Shown here: positions 16,810 to 24,597 of the stretch, piece by piece | How positions within the stretch are numbered: position 1 is the first letter of the stretch | Layout: the number at the start of each line of letters is the position of its first letter | Assembly: GCA_902779455.1 (NCBI GenBank) | Contig: CACZBS010000031.1 | Coordinates: 1 to 45,423, forward strand | Direction of reading: 5' to 3' | Length of the DNA stretch: 45,423 nt | DNA from: an uncultured Prevotellaceae bacterium | GTDB taxonomy: Bacteria > Bacteroidota > Bacteroidia > Bacteroidales > Bacteroidaceae | Position numbers and translations under genes: made by a program | Notes under the pieces: generated by a model | Database searches by the model: none | What the model was told of the DNA's origin: nothing | What the model saw: the letters and a program-made list of their open reading frames with translations, nothing else

Positions 16810-18090
16810 ATGCAAAGAGACAACACAGTGTTTGAACTTATTGAGCGCGAACATCAGCGCCAGCTGAAGGGCATCGAGCTCATCGCTTCGGAAAACTTCG
16901 TGAGCGACCAGGTGATGCAGGCCATGGGCTCATGGCTGACCAACAAGTATGCCGAGGGCTATCCCGGCAAGCGCTACTACGGCGGCTGCCAGGTGGTCGA
17001 CGAGGTGGAGCGGCTGGCCATCGAGCGCGTCTGCAAGCTTTTCGACGCTGAATATGCCAACGTGCAGCCCCACTCGGGCGCCCAGGCCAACGCCGCCGTG
17101 CTGCTGGCCGTGCTAAAGCCCGGCGACACGTTCATGGGCATGAACCTCGACCATGGCGGCCACCTGAGCCACGGATCACGCGTCAACACCAGTGGTATTC
17201 TCTATAACCCCATCGGCTATAACCTCAACCGCGAGACGGGTCGCGTCGACTACGACGAGATGGAGCAGCTGGCACTGGAGCACAAGCCCAAGCTGATCAT
17301 CGGCGGCGGCTCGGCCTACAGCCGCGAGTGGGACTATAAGCGCATGCGTGAGATTGCCGACAAGGTGGGTGCCCTGCTGATGATCGACATGGCCCATCCC
17401 GCCGGACTCATCGCTGCCGGACTGCTTGACAACCCTGTGAAGTATGCCCACATCGTCACCTCAACCACCCACAAGACGCTTCGCGGACCTCGCGGCGGTA
17501 TCATCCTCATGGGTAAGGACTTCGACAATCCTTGGGGCCTGACCACCCCGAAGGGTGAGATAAAGAAGATGTCGGCTCTGCTGAATTCGGCCGTCTTCCC
17601 TGGTCAGCAGGGCGGACCGCTGGAGCACGTCATCGCTGCCAAGGCCGTAGCCTTCGGCGAGGCCCTGCAGCCCGAGTTCAAGGAGTGGGCCAAGCAGGTG
17701 CAGAAGAACGCCAAAGTGCTGGCCGAGGAGCTCATCAAACGCGGCTTCCACATTGTCAGCGGCGGCACGGACAACCACTCAATGCTGGTCGACCTTCGCA
17801 CGAAGTATCCTGACCTGACGGGTAAGGTGGCCGAGAATGCGCTGGTGGCTGCCGACATCACGGTGAACAAGAACATGGTGCCGTTCGACACGCGGTCAGC
17901 TTTCCAGACCAGCGGTCTGCGTCTGGGCACGCCTGCCATCACCACTCGCGGTGCCAAGGAGGACATGATGGTCACTATAGCCGAACTCATCGAGGAGGTT
18001 CTCAACGACCCGCAGAATGAGGAGGTCATTGCCTCGGTGCGCCATCGCGTCAACGAAATGATGAAGGACTATCCTCTCTTTGCCTATTAA
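16810..18090 (+). CDS. glyA: Serine hydroxymethyltransferase
   Basis: From ATG 16810 the protein is 426 residues. It interconverts serine plus tetrahydrofolate with glycine plus 5,10-methylene-tetrahydrofolate. Marks are [54 protein letters not shown], the PLP lysine K222 in [15 protein letters not shown], and the C-terminal [11 protein letters not shown]. The frame is open further upstream to 16714, but those 32 residues overlap the promoter and do not look like the family. It is a single-gene unit ended by a strong hairpin. Confidence 0.96.
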   Translation: MQRDNTVFELIEREHQRQLKGIELIASENFVSDQVMQAMGSWLTNKYAEGYPGKRYYGGCQVVDEVERLAIERVCKLFDAEYANVQPHSGAQANAAVLLAVLKPGDTFMGMNLDHGGHLSHGSRVNTSGILYNPIGYNLNRETGRVDYDEMEQLALEHKPKLIIGGGSAYSREWDYKRMREIADKVGALLMIDMAHPAGLIAAGLLDNPVKYAHIVTSTTHKTLRGPRGGIILMGKDFDNPWGLTTPKGEIKKMSALLNSAVFPGQQGGPLEHVIAAKAVAFGEALQPEFKEWAKQVQKNAKVLAEELIKRGFHIVSGGTDNHSMLVDLRTKYPDLTGKVAENALVAADITVNKNMVPFDTRSAFQTSGLRLGTPAITTRGAKEDMMVTIAELIEEVLNDPQNEEVIASVRHRVNEMMKDYPLFAY

Positions 18091-18103
18091 TCATCATCAA
18101 AGA

Positions 18104-18142
18104 AAAGGAGTGAGGAGCCTGCTTGGGTCTCCTCACTCCTTT
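18104..18142. terminator. Strong terminator between glyA and the GH105 gene
   Basis: A perfect 14-bp stem, AAAGGAGTGAGGAG (18104-18117) with CTCCTCACTCCTTT (18129-18142), is followed by CTTTTTAC on the plus strand. It begins 13 bases after the glyA stop. The gene on the minus strand ends at 18171, so the stem may serve both directions. Confidence 0.85.
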
Positions 18143-18170
18143 CTTTTTACCGGATTTCAGTTCTTTTCCC

Positions 18171-20498
18171 TTATTTTATCTTCACCTCAAGCGGCTGGCG
18201 GACGGAGCGAAGGGTCCAACCAATACGCTCGCGCCATTCGGCGAACGACCGCACGTCGGCCTTCGACCAAGCGGAGCCGAAGAGGTAGCTGAACGGCTCG
18301 CCGCAATAGTTGTCCTGAATGCCGAGCAGATGGCCCTCGTTGCCATCACGCGGCTGAGCGAACCATTTCTTCGCTGTCGACGTGATGCCCTCCGGATAGA
18401 GTGTGGCCACGAAGAGCTGGCAGTTGTTCACGCCGACGTTATCCGTGGGATCGGCATAGCTGACGTAGTCGGCCGCCAGTTCGATGCTCTCCTTGTCCTC
18501 CGAATGGACGACCACGCCCGAGACCAGCTGCAGAGGCGTATCGATGCCGTCGTACCAGACGGTCATGCGGTTGAAGTTGGAGCCCTTGTCGAGCTGAATG
18601 ATGCGGTGCTCGGTGATGCTGTCGTTGCCAACGGCAGTCGTGTTATAATCCAGTCGGACAGCCATGCGCATCGGACCCAGGTCAAGCATCTCGCAGGTCT
18701 TGAAGCAATAGGGATAGACGAGCTCGCCGCCCTGCATGAGCGCAGGAGTGCCACAGCCCAGCGTAGCACCGACCTTGTAGAGGTCCATGCCGCGGCCGTG
18801 GTCGTTGTGATACGACGACTCGCGATAGAGCAGGTCGCCAGCACGCCGGTCGGTCTTGCGGAGCTCGCGCGAGCGCGGGATGTTGATGTCCTCGACGTGG
18901 TAGCGATAGTCGACCACCAGCTCAGGCGTGTTCTTCGACCATACGTCCAGTCCGTAACTGCGCTCGCCCGTCTGCTGCAGGGCGGGACCATAGACGCGAT
19001 AAGCACCGCGGTCGTTCTCCCATGCGAAGTCGTCTTTGCGCTCTGGCACGATACGTCCGTAGCAGACGAAGGGGAAGTTGCGGGGCGTGCCCTTGCGGAA
19101 GGTCAGCGTCAGCTCACCATGAGGGCGCACACCGGCATCGAGAAGCACGAGGCCGTCGTGGCTCAGCTGATAAGGCACCTCGAGCCCGGCCTTGTCGAAC
19201 ACCTGGAACTGGCGGCCGCCCTGAATGCCCAGTCTGGCAAAGATAGCAGCAGCATCGACGCCCACCACCTGCTGGCGGAACTCATCGGAGGGATTGCTCA
19301 CAATGACCTCTACGCCAGGCTCCGTCGAAGCGCCGTCGGCCTTCTGAGCCGAGCCGTCCTCATAGCGAAGGTGCTCGCAAGCAGCCAGCAAGAAGGCTCC
19401 GACGCCGAAGTTAGCCTCATTACGTGCCGACAGCTGCTGGCCGGGAATGGCGCGCTCGCCGATGGGCTGCACGTAGCCTACAGCACCATCGGGCTGCAGC
19501 GCAGTCTGAGTGAGGTAGGTCCATGCGCGCTGAATGGTCGGCTCAAACTCTTCGCGACTGAGCAGGCCGTGGTTGATGCCCCAGAGCAGTCCGTAGCAGA
19601 AGAAGGCGGTGCCACTGGTCTCAGGACCCTCGGCGTGGTCCTTGTCGAGCATCGAGCGCGTCCAGTAGCCCTCAGGCTGCTGACAGCGAGCGACGGCCCC
19701 GGCCAGTTCCTTGAAGCGCTGAAGGAAGAAAGGGCGGTGGCGATAGTCCTCAGGCATGTCGCTCAGCACCTTGGCCAGTCCGGCGAGCACCCATCCGTCG
19801 CCTCGTGCCCAGAAGTCCTTGCCGCCGTTCTGCGTCTTGGCCTTGGGGTAGATGTACTTGGCATCACGGAAGTAGAGGTGCTCCTCGTTGTCATACATCA
19901 GCAAGTCGGCAAAGCGGTAGTTATCGTAGAGCTTGTCGAGATACTTCACCTCGCCTGTCGTCTTATACAGCTTCGTCATGACGGGCATGACCATATAGAG
20001 GGCGTCGGCCCACCACCAGAAGTCGATCTCCCTGCGTCGGACCTCATGGTCCATCACCTCTATGGCGCGCGCTATCTTATAGCGGTCAGGCGTCAGCTCA
20101 TAGAGGTCGAGATAGGTCTGGAAGCAGATCTGCCAGTCGCCGAAGAGGACGTAGTCGTGGCCCTCGCCGTAGTTACGGTACTTCCACTTCGCGGGGTCTT
20201 GCTCGCGTGCGCCCATCCAGTGGTTGTGGCGTGCCCAGGCGTCGCTGTAGGCATGCCATCGGGCCAGCCCTAGCAGTCGGTAGGCCTCCATGTTGCCAGT
20301 ATGATAGGCGGCCTCGTCCCAGAAGGAGCGCACATTCGGCGAATGAGTCTGCTGCCAGTGGTCGTTGGCCAGTGTGATCATTTCAATCGTTGAAAGCTGT
20401 TTCTTCGCAGGCCGGTTCCTGCGGGCTCGCGCATCGGCAGTCGTCGACGAGAGGAGCAACAGCGATGCCATCAGGATGATGAATCGGATGTTATTCAT
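18171..20498 (-). CDS. GH105 unsaturated glycuronyl hydrolase fused to a DUF4861 domain
   Basis: The 775-residue protein has a signal peptide (about 1-23). An (alpha/alpha)6-barrel of glycoside hydrolase family 105 (YteR/YesR type) spans about 35-385. Marks are FDFWWWADALYMVMP-type sequence with D165 at the general-acid position, KDFWARGDGWVLAGL and GPETSGTAFFCYGLLWGI. Enzymes of this family remove the 4,5-unsaturated sugar left by pectate or rhamnogalacturonan lyases. A second domain, about 395-775, looks like DUF4861 (WENDRGAYRVYGPAL, SYHNDHGRGMDLYKVGATLG), often found with pectin-degrading enzymes. The signal peptide points to the periplasm or surface. It starts five bases after the dipeptidyl peptidase stop, so the two are co-transcribed. 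No lyase or SusCD pair is nearby. Confidence 0.85.
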   Translation of the reverse strand: MNNIRFIILMASLLLLSSTTADARARRNRPAKKQLSTIEMITLANDHWQQTHSPNVRSFWDEAAYHTGNMEAYRLLGLARWHAYSDAWARHNHWMGAREQDPAKWKYRNYGEGHDYVLFGDWQICFQTYLDLYELTPDRYKIARAIEVMDHEVRRREIDFWWWADALYMVMPVMTKLYKTTGEVKYLDKLYDNYRFADLLMYDNEEHLYFRDAKYIYPKAKTQNGGKDFWARGDGWVLAGLAKVLSDMPEDYRHRPFFLQRFKELAGAVARCQQPEGYWTRSMLDKDHAEGPETSGTAFFCYGLLWGINHGLLSREEFEPTIQRAWTYLTQTALQPDGAVGYVQPIGERAIPGQQLSARNEANFGVGAFLLAACEHLRYEDGSAQKADGASTEPGVEVIVSNPSDEFRQQVVGVDAAAIFARLGIQGGRQFQVFDKAGLEVPYQLSHDGLVLLDAGVRPHGELTLTFRKGTPRNFPFVCYGRIVPERKDDFAWENDRGAYRVYGPALQQTGERSYGLDVWSKNTPELVVDYRYHVEDINIPRSRELRKTDRRAGDLLYRESSYHNDHGRGMDLYKVGATLGCGTPALMQGGELVYPYCFKTCEMLDLGPMRMAVRLDYNTTAVGNDSITEHRIIQLDKGSNFNRMTVWYDGIDTPLQLVSGVVVHSEDKESIELAADYVSYADPTDNVGVNNCQLFVATLYPEGITSTAKKWFAQPRDGNEGHLLGIQDNYCGEPFSYLFGSAWSKADVRSFAEWRERIGWTLRSVRQPLEVKIK

Positions 20499-20503
20499 AC
20501 AGT

Positions 20504-22720
20504 TTATTTCAGGTTTTCATTAAAGAAGTTGAGACATTGGCGGAACAGGTGGTTGCGGGTGTTGCCACCATAGATGCTGTGGTTGCGGTTGGTGTAGACC
20601 AGCTGACGGAAGTCCTTGTCGGCCTCGACGAGGGCTGAGACGTAGTCGGCCGTGTTCTGATAGTGCACGTTGTCGTCAGCCAGGCCGTGACAGAGCAAAA
20701 GCCGTCCGTGCAGTTTAGCGGCACGCGCGATGGGACAGACGTCGTCATAGCCCGAGGCGTTCTCCTGCGGCGTGCGCATGTAGCGCTCAGTATAGACAGA
20801 GTCGTAGTAGCGCCAGTTGGTGGGCGGGGCGATGGCTATGCCGCAAGCGAAGACGTCGCGGCCCTCAGACATGGCCATGAGCGTATTGAATCCGCCGTAG
20901 GACCATCCCCAAATGGCAATGCGGTCCTTGTCGACATAAGTCTGGCGGCCCAGCCACAAGGCCGTCTCCACCTGATCCTTCGACTCCAGTTCACCGAGTC
21001 TGAGATAGACCGCCTTCTCGAACTGGGCGCCACGTCCGCCCGTGCCACGTCCGTCGACGCAGACGACGACGTAGCCCTGCTGGGCCAGGAGCTGTTCCAG
21101 GATGGCGCCTTGTCCGTTCATGCCGATGCCCCATGCGTTCTTCACCTGCTGGTTGCCAGGTCCGCCGTATTGATACATCACGACGGGATAGCGCTTCTGC
21201 GGATCGAATCCGACGGGCTTGACCATCCATCCGTTGAGCTCGATGCCCTCGCCAGTGGTCAGGCGGAAGAGCTCCTTTGAGCCCATGTCATAAGAGGCAT
21301 ACTTTGCGGCCAGCGCCTTATTGTCAATCATCGTCTTCACCGTCTTGCCGCCAGCGGTACAGAGGGTCACGACGGGCGGCGTACGGAGGTCGCTCCAGGT
21401 CAGGAGCCACGACTTGAAATCCTTCGAGAAGACGGCCGTGCTCCATCCGTCGCGCGGGGTGAGACATTCAGTCTTGCCATTGCGATGGTTGACATATATC
21501 TTCTGGTTCATGGCGTCGGGCGTGAGGGCAGCGAAGTAGACGTCGCCCGTCTGCTCGTCCATTCCATAGACAGCCGTGACGACCTGCTGTTTGATGGTGC
21601 GTTGGAGTGTGCCTGTGAGACTATAGACATAGATGCTGTTCAGCCCTGAGCGCTCGCTGGTGAGAATGAGGTGGGAGTCGGTGAGAAGGGAGTTCTCGAA
21701 AGTCTCCTCCTTGACATACTTGTCGATCTTATCCTCGACGATGAGCTGGCAGACGGTCGTCAGCGGGTTGGCCATATAGACGCGAAGGCAGTCCTGATGG
21801 CGGTTGAGCGTGAAGACGGCGATCTGGGCGGGATTGGCCGTCATCTTGATGCGCGGGATGTAACCGTCCTTGTCGAGCGGCAGCTGGAGGGTGCGCGTCT
21901 GATGGCTCTTGATGTCGTAGCTCATCAGGCTGATCGATGCGTTCTTCTCGCCCGGCTTGGGATATTTGTAGGTATAGGTGTCGTCCATCAGCATCGAGGC
22001 TTTCGAGGCCTGGGCGGCCCCCGCCTTCCAGTCGAGCGGCGTCAGGGGCAGATAGCGCTCGCGCACCTCGCTCTCGTCGTAGCGCACCCAGACGATTTGT
22101 CGTGAGTCAGCCGTGAAGACCATGGCGCGGTTGTGCGAGAACTCCTCCTCGTTGACCCAGTCGGGCAGTCCGTTGATGACCTTGTTGCGCTCGCCGTCTT
22201 TCGTCACCTGGCTCTCGGCATTGCCATAGAGCAGCTTGACGAGAAAGATGTTGCCCTCGCGGACGAAGGCCACCTGCAGGCCGTCGGGACTCCACAGGGG
22301 TGTCTGCTGGGGTCCGCCGTCGCTGAGGGGCTCGAGCGTGTTGTTGGCTATCGTATATATATAATAGGTGGCGGTGAACGAGCGGCGATAGATGCCCTTC
22401 GTGTCAGTCTGGATGAGCATGCGTTTGCCGTCGGGGCTCATGATGTAGCCATCGACGCGGGCAATCTTAGGTCCGCGGGCCGTCGAGGCATCGAAGAGCA
22501 CGGCCGTCTCCTTGCCCGTGCGGAACGAATAGCTGACGACGCGCTTGCCGTCGGCCGTGATCTGGGCGTAGCTCATGCCGTCGTCCAGCGGCTGCAGGGC
22601 AGCCATCGACTCGCCACGGAAGGCTCCGCTCGTAATCTCCTTCAAGTCAAGTTTCGCGCCAGCCGTCAGCTGACCGGCGGCCATGATGCAGGCCGTCATC
22701 AATAGAAGCAACTTTCTCAT
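20504..22720 (-). CDS. Dipeptidyl peptidase IV, S9 family
   Basis: The 738-residue exported serine peptidase has a signal peptide (about 1-22). An eight-bladed beta-propeller spans about 40-480 (MSPDGKRMLIQTDTKGIYRRS; LWSPDGLQVAFVREGNI; NEEEFSHNRAMVFTADSRQIVWVR). An alpha/beta hydrolase domain follows. The nucleophile is S607 in WGWSYGGFNTLMAM, the acid is in HGLADDNVHYQNT and the histidine in NRNHSIYGG. DPP IV releases X-Pro/X-Ala dipeptides from N-termini. The NEEEF pair is the double-glutamate site that recognises the peptide N-terminus. It lies 70 bases after the EcsC gene with no clear promoter between, so the three minus-strand genes may form one transcript. Confidence 0.93.
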   Translation of the reverse strand: MRKLLLLMTACIMAAGQLTAGAKLDLKEITSGAFRGESMAALQPLDDGMSYAQITADGKRVVSYSFRTGKETAVLFDASTARGPKIARVDGYIMSPDGKRMLIQTDTKGIYRRSFTATYYIYTIANNTLEPLSDGGPQQTPLWSPDGLQVAFVREGNIFLVKLLYGNAESQVTKDGERNKVINGLPDWVNEEEFSHNRAMVFTADSRQIVWVRYDESEVRERYLPLTPLDWKAGAAQASKASMLMDDTYTYKYPKPGEKNASISLMSYDIKSHQTRTLQLPLDKDGYIPRIKMTANPAQIAVFTLNRHQDCLRVYMANPLTTVCQLIVEDKIDKYVKEETFENSLLTDSHLILTSERSGLNSIYVYSLTGTLQRTIKQQVVTAVYGMDEQTGDVYFAALTPDAMNQKIYVNHRNGKTECLTPRDGWSTAVFSKDFKSWLLTWSDLRTPPVVTLCTAGGKTVKTMIDNKALAAKYASYDMGSKELFRLTTGEGIELNGWMVKPVGFDPQKRYPVVMYQYGGPGNQQVKNAWGIGMNGQGAILEQLLAQQGYVVVCVDGRGTGGRGAQFEKAVYLRLGELESKDQVETALWLGRQTYVDKDRIAIWGWSYGGFNTLMAMSEGRDVFACGIAIAPPTNWRYYDSVYTERYMRTPQENASGYDDVCPIARAAKLHGRLLLCHGLADDNVHYQNTADYVSALVEADKDFRQLVYTNRNHSIYGGNTRNHLFRQCLNFFNENLK

Positions 22721-22790
22721 ATATCAATCTGTGTTTTTTGTTTTTCCCATCTTACTCTTCCGAAAGCGGAGCCGGCACTCGCCCACCCCG

Positions 22791-23558
22791 CTACTTCACC
22801 TCCTCGTATTCGTCGAAAGGTCCGTCGTCAGCCTCCTCTATGCGGTCGACAGTCTGGAAGTATTCCATGCTCTGCAGCAGCTGACGATTCAGGCGGTTGG
22901 CCCCTTGCTTGAACGTCAGGAACGAGAAGCCGCCCGAGATGGCCGCACCCGCCACGGGGATGAGCTTCGAGGCGATTGTCGCCACCTTCTTCTTCGACAG
23001 CTTCACGCCAATGGCCTGGGCCACGCTCTGCACCACCTGGAACCAGGCGGCGCGCTGCAGCGTGTCGTTCGCCATCTTCTCGACCGTCGACGTCACCACC
23101 TTGCGGGCCAGCGCGTTGATGGCCTCGTTGGCCTTGGCCACGCCCATCATCACGCCTACGAAGATGGTCAGGTTGCGCGCCAGCTCGCCGTCGACGCGCT
23201 TCAGGTCAGGATAGCCATAGAGGTAGGCCAGCTTCTGAGCCACGACGAAGCAATGCCAGTAGTATTGACCCAAATCGGCAGGCAGCGCCACCCATGCGCC
23301 CCATCCGCCAGGCAGGCCTGCGGCGGCCGAAATGGTCGTCACCTGCAGCACGTGGTGGTTGATGACGCTCGCGGCAATCTCCTGCAGCACGTCCTCGCGG
23401 AGGACGACGTCGGGCCGCTCCCTGACAGCCCTGTCGAGCTGCTGGCGGGTGCAGAAGCGGTGGAGCGTATCGCGCAGGAACCGCTCGCGGTCCACCTGTA
23501 CGCCAGGCAGCCGCATCGCCATGTCCATCACGTTGTTCCAAAGGTTCTGTTTATCCAT
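22791..23558 (-). CDS. EcsC-family protein
   Basis: From ATG 23558 (MDKQNLWNNVMDMAM) the protein is 255 residues. It shows the EcsC-family pattern of a helical N-terminus, a glycine/alanine-rich central part (SAAAGLPGGWGAWVALPADLGQYYWH) and a hydrophobic C-terminal stretch (ASKLIPVAGAAISGGFSFLTF). Family function is poorly known; Bacillus EcsC lies beside an ABC exporter, but no such gene is here. An upstream extension to 23627 would run through the promoter and is rejected. The -7 box ends only eight bases before this ATG, so the message is almost leaderless unless translation begins at the Met 10 codons in. Confidence 0.8.
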   Translation of the reverse strand: MDKQNLWNNVMDMAMRLPGVQVDRERFLRDTLHRFCTRQQLDRAVRERPDVVLREDVLQEIAASVINHHVLQVTTISAAAGLPGGWGAWVALPADLGQYYWHCFVVAQKLAYLYGYPDLKRVDGELARNLTIFVGVMMGVAKANEAINALARKVVTSTVEKMANDTLQRAAWFQVVQSVAQAIGVKLSKKKVATIASKLIPVAGAAISGGFSFLTFKQGANRLNRQLLQSMEYFQTVDRIEEADDGPFDEYEEVK

Positions 23559-23566
23559 ATACGGGG

Positions 23567-23574
23567 CAAAGTTA
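23567..23574 (-). promoter_or_regulatory. -7 box of the EcsC-family gene
   Basis: On the minus strand TAACTTTG lies eight bases before the ATG at 23558. No clear TTTG is found at the right distance upstream. Its closeness to the start codon implies a very short or absent 5' untranslated region. Confidence 0.6.
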
Positions 23575-23592
23575 AGAAAAAGTATTGAAAAA

Positions 23593-23624
23593 TTTGCATA
23601 ACTCAAAAAAAAGTTGTTACTTTG
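23593..23624 (+). promoter_or_regulatory. Promoter of the small outer-membrane protein gene
   Basis: TTTG (23593-23596), 20 bases, then TTACTTTG (23617-23624), seven of eight consensus positions, followed by C. It faces away from the EcsC promoter. A spacer rich in A (23603-23610) may help opening. The ATG follows at 23670. Confidence 0.75.
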
Positions 23625-23669
23625 CATCGGAAATTCGTAAACATTAACTAATAAACAACAATTAAAAGT

Positions 23670-24287
23670 ATGAAAAAGATTCTGATGGCCATCATGGCCG
23701 TGCTCTTCGCAGCACCTTCGTTCGCTCAGTACAGCAGCGGCGGCTTCTCACTCAGTGAAAGCACTCTCTATTACGGACTTCGTCTTGGTATGAACGTGAG
23801 CAACGTCACGGGCGACTACATCGACATGGGCTCGCGCGTAGGTCTGAACCTCGGCGCCGTCATTGGTGCCCGCGTGAGTGACTCCACACCCGTATTCCTC
23901 GAGAGCGGCCTCTACTTCGAGAGCAAGGGAGCCAAGGACGGCAAGCTGTCGCTGGGTCTGAACTACCTCGAAGTGCCCCTGCTCATTAAGTATGGCGTGC
24001 AGGTCAGCGACGACATCGCCCTGCTCCCCCACGTCGGCCCCTACTTCGGCTTCGGTATTGGCGGCAAATACAAGTATGAGAACGCTAATGTTGTCGTCAA
24101 GGACAGCTCCTTCGACTACATGAAGCACTTTGACATGGGCATCAAGATTGGCTGCGGCGCTGAGTACAACAAGCTCTATGCTGAGCTCGGCTATGCCTTC
24201 GGCGTGGTCAACATCGCCAAGGATAATCCTACTGACGAAGCAGCCCACAACGGCTCGTTCTACTTCAACGTAGGCGTCAACTTCTAA
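23670..24287 (+). CDS. Small outer-membrane beta-barrel protein (porin family)
   Basis: The 205-residue protein has a signal peptide (1-19, cut near APSFAQ). About eight amphipathic strands separated by short turns follow. Examples are LYYGLRLGMNVSNVTGDY, VFLESGLYFESKG, YLEVPLLIKYGVQVSDDIALLPHVGPYFGFGIGG and LYAELGYAFGVVNIA, ending with SFYFNVGVNF. The C-terminal Phe and this strand pattern are typical of PorT/OmpA-barrel-like proteins of Bacteroidetes. It has a strong promoter and a strong terminator, so it is a single-gene unit and may be abundant. The precise role is unknown. Confidence 0.85.
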   Translation: MKKILMAIMAVLFAAPSFAQYSSGGFSLSESTLYYGLRLGMNVSNVTGDYIDMGSRVGLNLGAVIGARVSDSTPVFLESGLYFESKGAKDGKLSLGLNYLEVPLLIKYGVQVSDDIALLPHVGPYFGFGIGGKYKYENANVVVKDSSFDYMKHFDMGIKIGCGAEYNKLYAELGYAFGVVNIAKDNPTDEAAHNGSFYFNVGVNF

Positions 24288-24320
24288 TCAAGACTTCTTA
24301 AAACACACCTATATCTGGTG

Positions 24321-24358
24321 GAGGGCATGTCCTTGTGGGACATGCCCTCTTCTTTTCT
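24321..24358 (+). terminator. Terminator after the porin-family gene
   Basis: A perfect 12-bp stem, GAGGGCATGTCC with GGACATGCCCTC, has the loop TTGTG and is followed by TTCTTTTCT. The rest of the gap up to 24553 holds a 10-bp hairpin at 24415-24439 (GCCGTTGTGT with ACACAGCGGC, one G-T pair) and the GTTAA cluster described separately. Confidence 0.9.
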
Positions 24359-24489
24359 GTTCACTTCCGATTTCCCTCCGACTGGAAGAAGCACCGCTTC
24401 TTTGCCCGCGAAGCGCCGTTGTGTCATACACACAGCGGCACTTTATGCACATCGAAGTTATTCTTTCGCAATTTAAAACAAACATTTCG

Positions 24490-24523
24490 GTTAATATTGT
24501 TAAATTTAACGGAAATAATTAAC
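24490..24523 (+). promoter_or_regulatory. Symmetric GTTAA/TTAAC cluster upstream of rprX
   Basis: Four pentamers are seen: GTTAA at 24490-24494 and 24499-24503, then TTAAC at 24506-24510 and 24519-24523. The inner part is a near-perfect inverted repeat, TTTCGGTTAA with TTAACGGAAA. It ends 30 bases before the -7 box. A binding site for an activator or for RprY itself is an inference. Confidence 0.45.
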
Positions 24524-24553
24524 CAAAATAGCATTTCATTCCAAATAGTTCTT

Positions 24554-24561
24554 TATCTTTG
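24554..24561 (+). promoter_or_regulatory. -7 box of rprXY
   Basis: TATCTTTG is followed by C. No TTTG is present at the usual -33 position, which fits with a promoter that depends on an activator. The expected start of transcription (about 24566-24568) coincides with the ATG of a tiny upstream reading frame. Confidence 0.65.
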
Positions 24562-24597
24562 CAACATGAATCCTTCACATTTCCTTCGCCTGAGGAA

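Noticed and set aside
18123-20273. 716-codon open frame on the plus strand
   Set aside because: It lies antisense to the GH105 gene, has no recognisable domain, and is an effect of GC-biased codons on the opposite strand.
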